From contig JAWQRM010000119.1 in NCBI GenBank assembly GCA_033557675.1, positions 1 through 30,113 on the forward strand: a stretch of DNA of 30,113 bases, written 5' to 3'. Below the pieces are notes generated by a model that was not told the origin of the DNA, ran no database searches, and saw only the letters and a list, made by a program, of their open reading frames with translations. Within the stretch, counting starts at the first letter, position 1, and each line of letters starts with the position of its first letter. The translations under genes were made by a program, and so were the position numbers. Source of the DNA: Coptodactyla brooksi. Its lineage: Eukaryota > Arthropoda > Insecta > Coleoptera > Scarabaeidae. Below are positions 20,300 to 29,914 of the stretch, one piece after another.

Positions 20300-21545
20300 A
20301 TTGCTTTACGGTGTAGTCTTTTATAGTAATGGGAAGTTTTGTCCAGTATATTTTTTGTCCAGCTGATTTTGCTCATTGACCAAATTTAGTGTTTCGTTTG
20401 TGTTCCTCTTTCTTGTATTGATACTTCTTTTAGTTGTGCCAGTATAAACAGATCCACAGGAACATGGTATCCTGTGCACTCTAGCTGAAGATAAAGGATC
20501 CCTTAGGTCTTTGACAGATCTCAATAAATTGCTAACTTTAATCGTGGTCTTGTAAATCGGTTTGATTTTGTGTTTGAGAAGTATTTTGCCGATTCAATCA
20601 GTAACATATTTTATGTATAGCAGGAACGTTGTGCGAAGTAGTTCTTACTGGGTGGTTGTAATAACTCGTTTACTCGGATGAATGGTTCTTTTTATTTCTT
20701 GCGAACTATATCCATTACCCTGTAAGGTGATCCCGAGGTGTTTTAGTTCTTGTTGTAGGTGAATGGGTTCGCAAATTCTTTCGGGTGATCAATGTCTTAA
20801 GTATTCCCCTCTTTTGGTTCAGATAGTGATTACTGTTTTTGTGAAGGTAACGATCTGTGTGTGTTGGTTTCCCATAAACAGTATGACCCAGGGTGCCATC
20901 CGGTTTTTTGTTCACAAGTACATCCAAGAAAGGTAGTTTGCGGTCTTGTTCCTTTTCCACGGTGAATTGGATCTGAGGATTGATATTGTTGATGTGATTG
21001 AGGAGGTTCTGAAGGTTAGTTTCTTCATGTCTCCAAATGGCAAAAGTGTCATCTACGTATGGGAACCAAACGTTTGGTTTAAGAGATGCAGTTTCAAGGG
21101 CAATCTTTTCAAAGGTTGCCATATAATAATTGACTACTACTGGACTGACAACCTGCTTTCATTATTCCATTGAAAGTATGTTGTTGTCAATATATGGATG
21201 AAAAGACCTGTGATCTCGGGAGAATGTAATCTATTGATTAATTCTAAAGTTTCTGCCACTGGAATCATGATAAAAAGGGAGAACACATCAAAACTTACCA
21301 ATAAGTCATCTTGTTGCGCTATAAGTCCTAGTAATTTGATAATAAAGTGTGAGTCTTTGATGTAGGATTCATTCTGTTCCACATGAGGCTGAAGTAATTC
21401 AGTGAGATGCTTATCTAGCGCATAAATGGAAGAGTCGATTGTATTGACTATTGAACGAAGTAGAACTTGAGGTTTCTGAATTTTGGGTAGGCCGTATAGT
21501 CTGGGCGGTAGAGCTTCTGATATTCTGAAAAATCACCTATCACCG
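20300..21545 (-). pseudogene. PLE RT/GIY-YIG polyprotein (broken)
   Basis: The minus strand starts with LPPRLYGLPKIQKPQVLLRS (about 21520-21465), then YALDKHLTELLQPHV, DDLLVSFDVFSLF and TYFQWNNES, all standard Penelope RT blocks. A small deletion removes the MGSPLS block just before VSPVVVNYYMATFEKIA. The next frame (21122-20715) has FPYVDDTFAIW with the catalytic YVDD, KLPFLDVLV and GKPTHTDRYLH. After a further break, LLRSVKDLRDPLSSARVHRI and PCSCGSVYTGTTKRSINTRK (20524-20400) give the GIY-YIG core with its Cys pair; the second motif is YTG rather than YIG. The role was copying the element's RNA and cutting the target. Frameshifts make it inactive. Confidence 0.9.
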
Positions 21546-21680
21546 AACGTGCCCACAAGAATATTGACCGCAATATTAATTATAAACGGACCGTTGTACA
21601 GAACAAATCTTCCCATTGCCTTGAAAGTGCACCGTGAAGCAATTGAAATTCATAAACATAAATACTTTTAACAAAAAAGA

Positions 21681-21816
21681 ACAAGTCTTAAAAGTAAATG
21701 GAGTTTGGTCCATTTACTTTTAAGACTTGTAAATGTCTTAAAGGTAGTAAATGGAGTTTGGTTCATTTACTTTTAAGACTTGTAAATGTCTTAAAGGTAG
21801 TAAATGGAGTTTGGTC
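21681..21816. repeat. 53-bp tandem repeat built of hairpins
   Basis: GTAAATGGAGTTTGGT recurs at 21694, 21747 and 21800, a period of 53 bp. The first unit contains a perfect inverted repeat with 22-bp arms, 21681-21702 and 21709-21730, around a 6-nt loop GTTTGG; the second nearly so. The copies sit at the inner edge of the right arm of PLE B. A shorter inverted repeat (AAGACTTCTTCTTTAAGAAG near 20231-20260) occupies the equivalent place at the left arm. Confidence 0.93.
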
Positions 21817-22028
21817 CCAGTTCTAAAGAAACCAACGAAGACACCGTACAAACCTGACCAAAAAACACAACTAACCCTCTCGATCAATCAGGAGCCATAG
21901 CAAATCAGAGCAACCCGATAGAGCCTGACGTGTCAATCTATATAAATAGACATATACGTCAAAGTGAACCATCAGTTGCAAACAAAACACAGCATACAAT
22001 ATCACCTGTGCAGCCACAATCACCACCA

Positions 22029-22070
22029 CTGAAGATGTCTGCACAGTCGCAGACGAAAGGTATTGAACTG
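22029..22070 (+). ncRNA. hammerhead-like hairpin, PLE B right arm
   Basis: CTGAAGAT, stem GTCTGC-ACAGTC-GCAGAC (6 perfect bp), GAAAGG. It is the inverted partner of the hairpin at 19975-20022, with stem II better paired. No stem III is evident. Confidence 0.4.
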
Positions 22071-22143
22071 TGTCCTTCAGAACACGGCCAACAAACCTTG
22101 AAAATTATATTATTTATAGTACCAAAGAATTTGCTGAATTTAT

Positions 22144-22374
22144 TTCATACTTAACGGACTTATCAGCTTGCTCTTTTTTAACTGTTGACACTGTTGTCTG
22201 ACTAACGTGCAATTCCTCAGCAACCGATTTTGTGTTATCGGCTTTCGCAATACAATTAATTATTTCATCCCTCCTTTCTTCGCTTTTGATCTTTTCAGAG
22301 AAAGATTTCGCAAAGGGGGTATATACCATTCTCGACCCGAAAAATAGTTCATTTTCACTAATTGAAGAAAACAA
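22144..22374 (-). pseudogene. possible helix-turn-helix protein fragment
   Basis: The minus-strand frame contains RRDEIINCIAKADNTKSVAE followed by ELHVSQTTVSTVKKE, a pattern like the N-terminal helix-turn-helix of pogo/CENP-B or pipsqueak-type transposon proteins (K/R-rich start, S-V-A-E-E/V-S-x-x-T-V-S-x-x-K-K). The frame then runs into the right end of PLE B, whose insertion would have cut it; the last codons (below 22144) are not its own. No catalytic domain follows. Family assignment is tentative. Confidence 0.3.
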
Positions 22375-22780
22375 CGAAAAACATTAAAATCGATTTTTTT
22401 TGTAATTAACGAACCTACTTATATTAGAGTTGTAAATGAATTTTTATTGAAGTAAAATAACCCTCCTTTATCCTCCTGCAGTTTCACGACGTTCGTCATG
22501 GTCAACGCGACATAAATCACGGTGCCATGGATTAGTCTACCTTGAAAACTATTAAATTTACCTGTAATTTCGAATTTAAAAGAAAATGCAGACATTTAAT
22601 CTTAAAGTATTACTTTTAAATTTCATCTGTAAACATGTCGAAAATATATAAAAGTTAAGATATCAAAAAAATCATTGGTTAAATAAAGAGTGAGCCATTT
22701 GTTGGTTTATTTTTGAAATTACTATTAAAACTACATCTTTCAACAGTTTTAAATGCTTGTTACTTTATTAAAGAGAGTAT
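22375..22780. other. unassigned A+T-rich DNA
   Basis: Nothing recognised between the helix-turn-helix fragment and the next transposase fossil. The 3' noncoding end of that fossil may lie here, but no terminal repeat was found. Confidence 0.5.
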
Positions 22781-23560
22781 ACATTCCCATTTATAGTAGT
22801 CCATTCTCTTAACCCCATTTTGTAGTAGATTGTCGATTGTTTGTGGTGGATGTTTTCCTTAAGTGAATCTGTTGCTTGTGGACACGTTGCGCCATCCTGC
22901 TGGAACCCTGCTGAAACTCTTTGAAGTTGAAATAGTCCAATCGCGACTACAAAAAATCATTTATCAGTAACGCTTTTGCAATCTTGATTTTGAAAGAAGT
23001 AGTTATCGATGATGCCACCGCTCCGAAACCCACACCTAACAATCATTCTGCTAGGATATTCTAGGTGTTAGGGTTTCTGTATAACTACATGTGGATTTTT
23101 GGAACCCCAAATCCCACAGCTTTCTTTATTACAATAACCTCCAGGATGAATGTGAGTTTCGCCTGAAAAATAATTTTCACTTCAACTCTTGAGTGAGCTG
23201 CACCTTGTAAGCATATAATCCGAGGTCTTTGTGAAATATTCTCCTCAGAGACGTGCGACTGATGTTAACTTGTTAAACTCTGTGACGAGTTGAGGTTCTT
23301 GGATTTTCGTGCATAGCGGCCGTAATTCCTGCGGCTGTGCGCACCGAACAAGCATGCGGGTAGCTTTTGTTACCTACAAGCATACCAGTTTCACGAACTT
23401 TCTTTGTGAATTCCCGTACTTTGTGAACCGCCGACGAGGCTCCATTTCGACAAAAATTCTTCTCAATTTTCGTACACAGCACTCATTTTGAAAATGGGTT
23501 TTCAATATTTCCCCAATATTTATTTTGAGTTGTTCAAGCATAAAACGATCCATTTTTTAA
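22780..23560 (-). pseudogene. mariner/IS630-type transposase fossil (second family)
   Basis: The minus strand begins MDRFMLEQLKINIGEI near 23552, then KVRETGMLVGNKS, ENPRTSTRHRV and ISRTSLRRIFHKDLGL, the two helix-turn-helix regions, then YAYKVQLTQELK. ENYFSGETHIHPGGYCNKES matches the first catalytic block (relatives have FSDEAHF); here the Asp has become Gly. The sequence goes on with CGIWGSKNPHVVIQKP, CGFRSGGIIDNYFF and, after a shift, FQQDGATCPQATDSLKENI near 22900, the second catalytic Asp region with QDGA kept. The last part, with the third acidic residue, is not recognisable. Stops and frameshifts are spread along it. This family is common in insects; terminal repeats were not found. 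Confidence 0.8.
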
Positions 23561-23929
23561 AGCGCAGATTTGTCACTACAAACAATGAATATAACCAGCC
23601 AACAGTGTTATCAACGACGAAATAACATTCTCTTCAAGAAGAAACCAACCTATACTAGCAAACTTTATGAGCTTCCAGACAAAAGTAAAGGGGAAGAATT
23701 GGTTGAACACTTATTGAGATATTTATGGTGCCGACATTAACAACATGTTTTTGAGAAAAACGTGTTGAAAGTTTTCGGAATAGCTTACATCATAATAAAG
23801 GCTTCTTTTCCAATTCACATATATGACCTATTCCGGGATCATATAAGGAGTTGGCAACTACTCAGAAATATATTCAAAATTTATCTTCTATAACATAAGT
23901 ATGAAAACATTATAAAACTCCTCGTAGTG
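23561..23929. other. unassigned A+T-rich DNA
   Basis: No feature recognised; separates the transposase fossil from PLE C. Confidence 0.5.
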
Positions 23930-23975
23930 GGTTCGATGGGTTTGGCTGCTTGACAAGCATTTGGCTTCTGTTCTT

Positions 23976-24020
23976 GGTCGACAGGTTTCAGCTTTTGCGC
24001 TATTTTCAAGACTGGTGCCG
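23976..24020 (-). ncRNA. hammerhead-like hairpin, PLE C
   Basis: On the minus strand: CTTGAAAAT, a 3-bp stem AGC-GCAAAA-GCT, GAAACC, TGTCGACC. It is the same box-stem-GAAA arrangement as the other PLEs here, but degenerate: the first box has lost the CTGANGA form and stem II is short. Confidence 0.35.
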
Positions 24021-24276
24021 TTGACGTTGTGTCTTATATATGTGGGTTATTCTTTTATTACAGGAGTTTTATAGATTGGAATACAGGATGGTACCTGTTG
24101 TTGACCTGGACTTTAATTGCTGGGTTTTTTAATATTTTTATTTGAATATTTAAAAATTCTCGAAAGTATTCATTTTATTACTTTTCCTTAGAACTTTTAT
24201 GACCTGGAAGTTTTTCTCTATACTTCCAGATAGATGGAAATTCCTGTGTAGATGGTCAGCGTAATTGGAGTCCAGT

Positions 24277-24352
24277 GTTAGTTATTTATATAAGATTTTA
24301 TGTGTTTGCTATATGTTAGTTATTTATATAAGATTTTATGTGTTTGCTATAT
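24277..24352. repeat. perfect 38-bp tandem duplication
   Basis: Units 24277-24314 and 24315-24352 are identical, beginning GTTAGTTATTTATATAAG. The identity suggests a recent duplication within the old PLE C remnant, just beside its endonuclease core. Confidence 0.97.
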
Positions 24353-24359
24353 GTTTTTA

Positions 24360-24830
24360 AATTTTCTGCCAGTTTGTCCGATATATTTCATATCACATGT
24401 ACCAGGCTTGATTTTATCTATTCCGGCTAGTTCGATTGTGTTGTTTTTTTCTATTGCGGGCTGCTGTCCGGAATGCAACATTTATATTTTGTTTTTTGTA
24501 TATTTTGAACATTGTGTTTATGTTCGGTTCCTGAGTTGCCTTTTGTTTCTATATTTTTCTTTTTGTTCTTTACGTTTTCATGTAATTTTGTTATTAATTG
24601 TTGCTAGCTATTCTTGTCATGATGTTCGTTTCTTGTTTATAACCTTTCTGCATCAGAATTGCTTCTAATCTATAGAGTAAGCTTCTAAATGTTGCTTCTT
24701 TATGTTGTTTGGAGGTACCAAAGTATAATGAATTATGTTGTCTGTTGTGAATGAATTATGTTGGTTTTCGATATATTTTGTACATTAGTTTATTACCTCT
24801 CTTGATGATATTGAGATCTGAATGATTTAT
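24360..24830 (-). pseudogene. PLE RT tail and GIY-YIG core (broken)
   Basis: The minus strand reads GNKLMYKIYRKPT (about 24795-24755) and then HKEATFRSLLYRLEAI near 24700-24650, the block after YVDD in Penelope RTs (relatives have YRKPT-T-TD and AAFRSLVYRL). Farther on, AGIDKIKPGTCDMKYIGQTG (about 24432-24370) is a GIY-YIG core with the second motif YIG intact; the first motif is degenerate and the first Cys of the pair is now Pro-Gly. The catalytic YVDD region is absent. The 122-codon plus-strand open frame over the same DNA is the antisense of this fossil. Confidence 0.7.
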
Positions 24831-24915
24831 ATTGTTGTCTTGCTCTGTCTCATAAATGAGTTGTATTGTTCTTATGTTTTTTGTTGATGCGGTTCATTAT
24901 ATCGTCTGTTTAATA

Positions 24916-26028
24916 GACAATATAATAAAGGTAAATGCAATAATACTTGACAACAAAAAAAAACGTAATTTGGAGCTACACAAAAATGAATGTAATTTTT
25001 AAAGGAACTGAAACGTCATACGTAGGCCGTAGTAGCCGATTCGAAGTAAACAAATACAACGCACCGCAATAGACTAAATATTTATTTTCAGTACTAAATC
25101 GTGGGGTGACGCGCAAGCTCATGTTTTGGGGTCGAATCCTAGAAAGCAGAAATTCCCCGTTCCTTAAATATTTATGAATAAGCGTTTGTTTATTTGAGAA
25201 CGGTTGAGGTGGTTTTATTTATAATGGGCAGGCGGGGATTCTTTTCAAAACAAACGCCACGTTTGCTCCTCATCAGTTCTCGATCTATGGACATTTGCCG
25301 CTTTAAAAATAATATCTGAGGCAATATTCGATGAGGTTGCGTTTCCGGTTCTTTTTTAGTAGACTGTTATTTCAGAACGTTCGCAGAATAAACACTTTCT
25401 ATTCACATCATCATCTTGTATGTTTAAAAAAGAGAATGAGTCACAAAATATTACCTCATTTATTATTCCAGCTATATAGAACAACTTAAGACTAACACCA
25501 ATTTTTAAAGGTTGAAGGCACTTGAGTGTTTGTTTGAAGTTCACAGGAATTCATTGTTTTCCTTTTTATGCGGTCACCTCAGCAAATGTCGGGTTAGGTA
25601 CTAGGTGGGGTCTTTCATCAGTTCAGCAGTCATATGTATGTGTGAGTTTAAGCCATTGGTGCCTACACGTAAGTTTGAACAGGTGGGTTACTTCTTGAGT
25701 CCTAAAAGTTTGTTTCACTTGATGCGTGCAAGTTTCTAGGAACGTTATCGCCCCCCATTTATTTTTTTTTAACAATCTGCATGTTAATTATTATACCAAG
25801 GAGTTATTACTGCTGTGTGGTAACTTATTATCTATGCAGGTTTTATTTCATATTTGATTCTTTTTTTTAATGAATTGTAAATGCTACGTTATAAAGTAAT
25901 ACCTATTAATAAGTTGAGTACTATTTTTATTAATTAGCAATTAATATAAAAAACACTGAATAATTTTGTGAATAACATTTGTTGGTTGTCACATAGGCAG
26001 TGGTACACAAAGACAAAACTTTGCTTAC
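24916..26028. other. unassigned DNA
   Basis: No gene is recognised. A 62-codon minus-strand open frame (25356-25544) has no family resemblance. The stretch near 25020-25330 is less A+T-rich. Homopolymer T and A runs are frequent. Confidence 0.5.
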
Positions 26029-26030
26029 TA

Positions 26031-26984
26031 TCAAGTGTACAAATAAGTTTCTGCCGTTGGACAATAGTTGGCGTCACCATTAAGTTATGGTTAAAATTGT
26101 CAGATGTAAAATGTCATTATCGAAAGGTTCCACATCTGTCAACAACATCACCCTGAAATATTAGTGAATTTTTATCAGCATAATATATGCAAAAATGTTG
26201 AGTTTTGAACCAATTAAGCTTCAGTAGCTTTTGATCTACTTCCTTCATTTGAAGAAATCTGCAGCTGAGCCGCATCGATTGCTCATAGAAGCATGTGGTA
26301 AGGCTGCCCTAAATGAAAAAAGTTGTCGTGAGCGTTTTCAAAAATTTAAGAATTTGACTTCCAAGACAAAGAACGTAGCGGAAGGCCGAAAGTTTACGAA
26401 GACGCGGAATTGCAAGCATTATTGGATCAAGATTTCTGTCAAATGCAAGAACTTGCACTTACATTAGGCGTGACTCAACAAGCAATTTCACATCGGTTAA
26501 AATCATTGGGAATGACTCAAAAACAAGGAAATTGGGTTCCATATGAACTGACGCCGAGAGACACCGATCTTCCACATGTGACGTACTGATTGCCAGGCAT
26601 AAACGAAGGGGTTTCCTGCACCGTATAATAACTGGTGATGAAAAATGAATCTACTATGATAATCCAAAAAGAAAGAAATCGTGGGGACCACCTGGACATC
26701 TACAGCTGAGCCAAATATTCATCCGCTGTATTCACCAGACAGTGCTCCTTTTTCTGTCTGAGCAACACTTCACATCATATGAAGATACAAAAAATTGAGT
26801 CGATTCATGGACAACCTCAAAAAATGAAGCATTCTTTCGACGCGGTGTCCATATGCTGTCAGAAAGATGGGAAAAAGTAGTGGCAAGCGATGGACAATAC
26901 TTCGAATAAAACATAAGGTTCCGTTCTTTCATAATAAATACCCAATTTTTGATCAAAATGGCGGAAACTTATTTATACACCTAA
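26031..26984 (+). mobile_element. internally deleted mariner (family M3) with TIRs and TA duplication
   Basis: The left end TCAAGTGTACAAATAAGTTT and the reverse complement of the right end, TTAGGTGTATAAATAAGTTT, match, and both continue with CTGCCGTT / CCGCCATT. TA flanks it at 26029-26030 and 26985-26986. The length is 954 bp, where intact relatives are about 1.3 kb. The transposase is present at both ends but its centre is gone. Confidence 0.9.
26231..26910 (+). pseudogene. mariner transposase lacking its catalytic centre
   Basis: The N-terminal half reads KSAAEPHRLLIEACGKAALN, then (in other frames) KERSGRPKVYEDAELQALLD, LGVTQQAISHRLKSLGM and TQKQGNWVPYELTPRD, the two helix-turn-helix regions and linker of a DD34D mariner. 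It continues to NPKRKKSWG-like sequence near 26660-26695, just past the first Asp block, and then jumps near 26720-26750 to LSEQHFTSYED, SWTTSKNEAFFRRGVHMLSE and RWEKVVASDGQYFE (ends near 26908). The part between, with the second and third catalytic residues, is deleted. The protein would bind its TIRs at best; several stops make even that unlikely. Confidence 0.88.
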
Positions 26985-27039
26985 TATTAATATAAAACTT
27001 TACAGATTGTGTTGCAGATGACTAAGAATGTAGGACAGA

Positions 27040-27853
27040 AATGAAGGGAATGGCTGTTAAAACAATACAATCCAGTTATAAACAGGAGATCACCAAGACT
27101 TGGCAGATACCGTTGGTACTACTAATCCAGGAAAAAGTAGTGGATTTAGAAACGAAAGGAGTAACAGAAAACGCACGATAAGAAAAGAAAAAAATACGTT
27201 TGGCCTTTCCAGGCCAATGGCCAAATACTATATATTTTGAAGGAAAGGGGACCTAGGGACAAGATACTGAAAATAATAAAGAACATTTACAAGGATATAT
27301 AACTCAGTAACTACCAATAACAGGACACCTGAACACCAAGGGGGAAGCTTCATCCTAGTATTATTTTTAATATACACGGACGAATTAATCAAACAATGCA
27401 CAGCGAGAACTAAAATACTCACAGTAGGACACCTAAACCTAGAGAGCCCTAATACAATAAAAGGATGCAGATGAGATCTATAAAGATCTACAACAAAGCT
27501 TGGATATATGGAACACAGTATTAGAAGAGAATGGAATGAAATTATGCAAAATGAAAGTGTTTAAGGCTATTTACAGACATGTATTAATGTATGTATCTGA
27601 ATCCTGGGTAAATAAACCAATGCCAGGTAAACAGAATCCAAGCTATAAAAATGAAATACCTAAGAAGAGTTCGAGAAATCACAAAAGCAGACAGAATGAA
27701 ATATACAAATATAAGAAAAGACTTAGAAATGTAGCCTACATGAGAGTTTGTTAAACAAAAGCACATGGTGAGGTCACTTACAACGTATGGAAGAGACAAG
27801 ACCAACAAAACAGATACGGATGAAGAAGATCTGGACTAACGCTACAGATATGA
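27040..27853 (+). pseudogene. LINE (non-LTR retrotransposon) reverse transcriptase fossil
   Basis: The plus strand gives, with frame changes, ILKIIKNIYKD (about 27268-27297), TPRGKLHP-type sequence, FLIYTDELIKQCTARTKILT (about 27362-27422), then LQQSLDIWNTVLEENGMKLC (about 27490-27550), VFKAIYRHVLMYVSESWV (about 27559-27612) and QAIKMKYLRRVREITKADRM (about 27640-27699), ending with KQIRMKKIWTNATD. These are the thumb and C-terminal blocks of insect LINE RTs (relatives have LYGSESW). The catalytic ADD box between 27430 and 27490 is degraded. The endonuclease domain is not present. The right end abuts a mariner copy. The clade is not determined. Confidence 0.8.
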
Positions 27854-28628
27854 TACTATTTTCTTATAATATAGAAAGGGGGATCTCATGGCTAATTTAA
27901 TTTTTTCCAAGCCAAGTTCATTCTAAACCGTATATGCATTGTATATTCTGACAACTAACGTTGCAAAGTTTATGTGTGAAAATATTTTGTTCGGTTCTGT
28001 ACAATTGGTTTCTTTTTGTGTATTATGAAACGTGGAGAATCAAAAACAGCATTTTAGTACATTTTGCTCTTTTATTACAAAAAAAGGTAAAAATGCTGTA
28101 TAAGCGAGAAAAGAATTATGTAACACATGTGTAGAACTTTTTGCAAGTTAGAAAAATGTTTGGGAAAATATCACGATCAATTGTAAAGTGTATTGTATTC
28201 AACTGGTCAAGCTGCAATCAACTTGATGATTCACTCAAACAGAAAAGGCCAGAATTGATCAATAGAAAAAATAGTGTTCCACCAAGATAATGCGAGAACC
28301 AGTTTTGTAACTCGCCAAAAGCTTTTACAGCTTGGATGAGATGTACTACCATACCTATCATATTCTCTAGATCTGGCACCTTCCGATTATTGCTTACTTG
28401 GGTTTCTACAAATTGTTTTTGAGGGCAAGAAGTAAAGATTTACTTCAAATAAAGCCGTCAAAAACTACTTGGATCAGTTTTTTGCCAGCAAGGATTGAAC
28501 GATGGCAAAAGATGTCGGACCAAATTGGTGAATATGTAATTTCATATGAGTATAAACATTTTATACTCTCTAAGAAAAGTGCCTTTCATGTTCACAAACA
28601 AAACGAAATTACTTTCCGAACAACTAAA
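27854..28628 (+). mobile_element. internally altered mariner (family M2), copy 2
   Basis: Homologous to 17710-18354 in opposite orientation: shared CCAAGCCAAGTTCATTCTAA, TTTGTGTATTATGAAACG, AAAACAGCATTTTAGTACAT and AAACGAAATTACTTTCCGAA. The right end (…CCGAACAACTAA, 28617-28627) is clear; the left end is degenerate and only approximately placed. It is longer than copy 1 by about 130 bp and retains more of the transposase. Confidence 0.75.
28330..28580 (+). pseudogene. mariner transposase C-terminal fragment
   Basis: The plus strand reads DLAPSDYCLLGFLQIVFEG (about 28370-28425, the third catalytic block SPDLAPSDY with its Asp kept), then FTSNKAVKNYLDQFFASKD (about 28437-28495) and, after breaks, GERWQ-like sequence and QIGEYVI. 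Unlike its relative at 17786-18025, it has a single DQFFA block. Stop codons interrupt it. Confidence 0.75.
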
Positions 28629-29762
28629 TATATATGTATATAAACTTTCTGAATTATATTAAGCGTTAACATTCATTAATAACACTCATAACATTCATAA
28701 CATTCTATTGTCATTATTTCAGACATTTGCTTTATATTTACAAATTACTAGTTGCACTAGATACAGTTGCAATCACGAAACGTTTGTAGTCCTCGTGCAG
28801 AATACCACTAAATATAATAGAGTGGCGTGATAGGAAAGCGAGTGAGCACACGTTGATATATGACGGTAACATTTCCTCTATCCTCCGCCAGGTATGACGT
28901 ATAGGTTGCATTTACCAGGATACGCTAGTTATTAATTGCCCGAGTACGTTATTAATCGCCCGCTTTAATGTTTAGAAAACTATTAAACCCCCAGGCATTT
29001 TTCACCGGCCCATACCGTCCTTCTTTCTCTCCACCGTCAACAGCGAAATAGATTATTTCGTTAGGGCACGGTATCAATCTTTCGCATGAGAAAACAAAGC
29101 GTGCTGCGGACAGTTCGTTACGGAGACGTCATGACACAGTATTCGCGTGATGTTTTAAATCTCGCAAGACGTTTTACACGGAGTCGGACAAGTTCGGTTC
29201 AAGGTTCCGTGTCCTTAATTGCAAACTAAAACCGGGAAGCTGTAAGCGTATTGTTCCGGCACTTAGAATGGACGTGAGTTTGGACTACTTCCGGACTGTA
29301 ATTTGTCCCTAACTCGGACGAGATGACTCCTGCTTTGAACAAGGATTCCGTGCCATTTATGTTTGAAAGTATCGATTTACGTGGTGTTGTTGCCGGTGTT
29401 TATGTAATATCACAATCTAAGGAGTTCGTAGTTGAGAAGTGGTTGTCTTTCATTATGTGTCTAAATAAATTCAAATGTGTCTTTTATGTGGTCTCGAATT
29501 TTAAATTAGATGATCAAGAAGAGTACAACTTCAAGTTGATCTTAAAATCATAAACGTTCATGTCTTAAAAACATAAACATAAATGTGTGGATCGCGTTTC
29601 ATGTCGCTTTTCGGGTTTTTGCTCATTCGTCTTTTTGGACTATCGGGATTTTGCTCATTCGAAATTTTGATTTTCCGGAACATTCTGTTTGAACATTCTG
29701 GTTTCGGAAATTTGATTTTCGTGTTTTTAGCCAATCGTAATTTTGTCCCACACTCGTGAATC
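28629..29762. other. unassigned DNA, partly less A+T-rich
   Basis: The block at about 28800-29330 has more G+C and several CpG than most of the window, as promoter-proximal or exonic insect DNA may. A 76-codon plus-strand open frame (29323-29553) follows it but matches no family I know. Short internal repeats (TTTTGCTCATTCG at 29617 and 29651; AACATTCTG twice near 29681-29700) lie in the next stretch. Confidence 0.45.
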
Positions 29763-29773
29763 TAAACATAAAA

Positions 29774-29836
29774 ATGAGTAATATATATTGGAGTAGTGAT
29801 GAATCAGAACGAGATGACTTACTAGGTGGAAAGTAG
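29774..29836 (+). CDS. 20-codon small open frame, copy 1
   Basis: ATG to TAG; the product would be acidic and serine-rich, MSNIYWSSDESERDDLLGGK. Such a sequence resembles the acidic N-terminus of some transposase or nuclear proteins, so it could also be a first exon; an AG-GTGGAA potential splice donor lies just after DDLL. Not recognised as any known gene. Confidence 0.2.
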   Translation: MSNIYWSSDESERDDLLGGK

Positions 29837-29851
29837 CACCTAAACATAAAA

Positions 29852-29914
29852 ATGAGTAATATATATTGGAGTAGTGATGAATCAGAACGAGATGACTTAC
29901 TAGGTGAAAAGTAA
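29852..29914 (+). CDS. 20-codon small open frame, copy 2
   Basis: The same product as copy 1 except for one residue near the end (GEK for GGK), with a TAA stop instead of TAG. The potential splice donor after DDLL reads AG-GTGAAA, nearer to the consensus than in copy 1. Function unknown. Confidence 0.2.
   Translation: MSNIYWSSDESERDDLLGEK

Larger units (their letters stand above)
19922..22118 (-). mobile_element. Penelope-like element B with inverted terminal repeats
   Basis: The left arm (19922-about 20230) is the reverse complement of the right arm (about 21800-22118). Shared blocks are CAACAAACCTT, CGGCCAACAAACC-like sequence, GACGTGTCAA and CAGTTCTAAAGAAA. Between them, on the minus strand, lie RT and GIY-YIG coding pieces in normal PLE order. 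Each arm carries a hairpin of the CTGAAGAT-stem-GAAA type. About 2.2 kb is shorter than a full PLE, because the N-terminal part is lost and small deletions occur. It is the best preserved element in the window. Confidence 0.85.
23930..24915 (-). mobile_element. Penelope-like element remnant C
   Basis: Minus-strand order: RT tail (about 24830-24640), spacer, GIY-YIG core (about 24430-24360), then a hammerhead-like end (24020-23976). The ORF sequences differ clearly from families A and B, so this is a third family. The right limit is set near 24915, where a short inverted repeat (TATATCGTCT / AGACAATATA, about 24898-24930) lies. A 38-bp duplication occurs inside. Confidence 0.7.

Noticed and set aside
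20946..21173. 75-codon plus-strand open frame
   Set aside because: It is the antisense of the PLE B reverse transcriptase.
21681..21830. CRISPR-like array of repeats
   Set aside because: Units are directly adjacent with a 53-bp period, there are no unique spacers, and the setting is a eukaryotic retroelement.
24300..24668. 122-codon plus-strand open frame
   Set aside because: It is antisense to the PLE C GIY-YIG and spacer region and has a low-complexity hydrophobic translation.
25120..25150. tRNA B-box-like sequence GGGGTCGAATCC
   Set aside because: No T-arm stem, A box or acceptor stem can be fitted around it.
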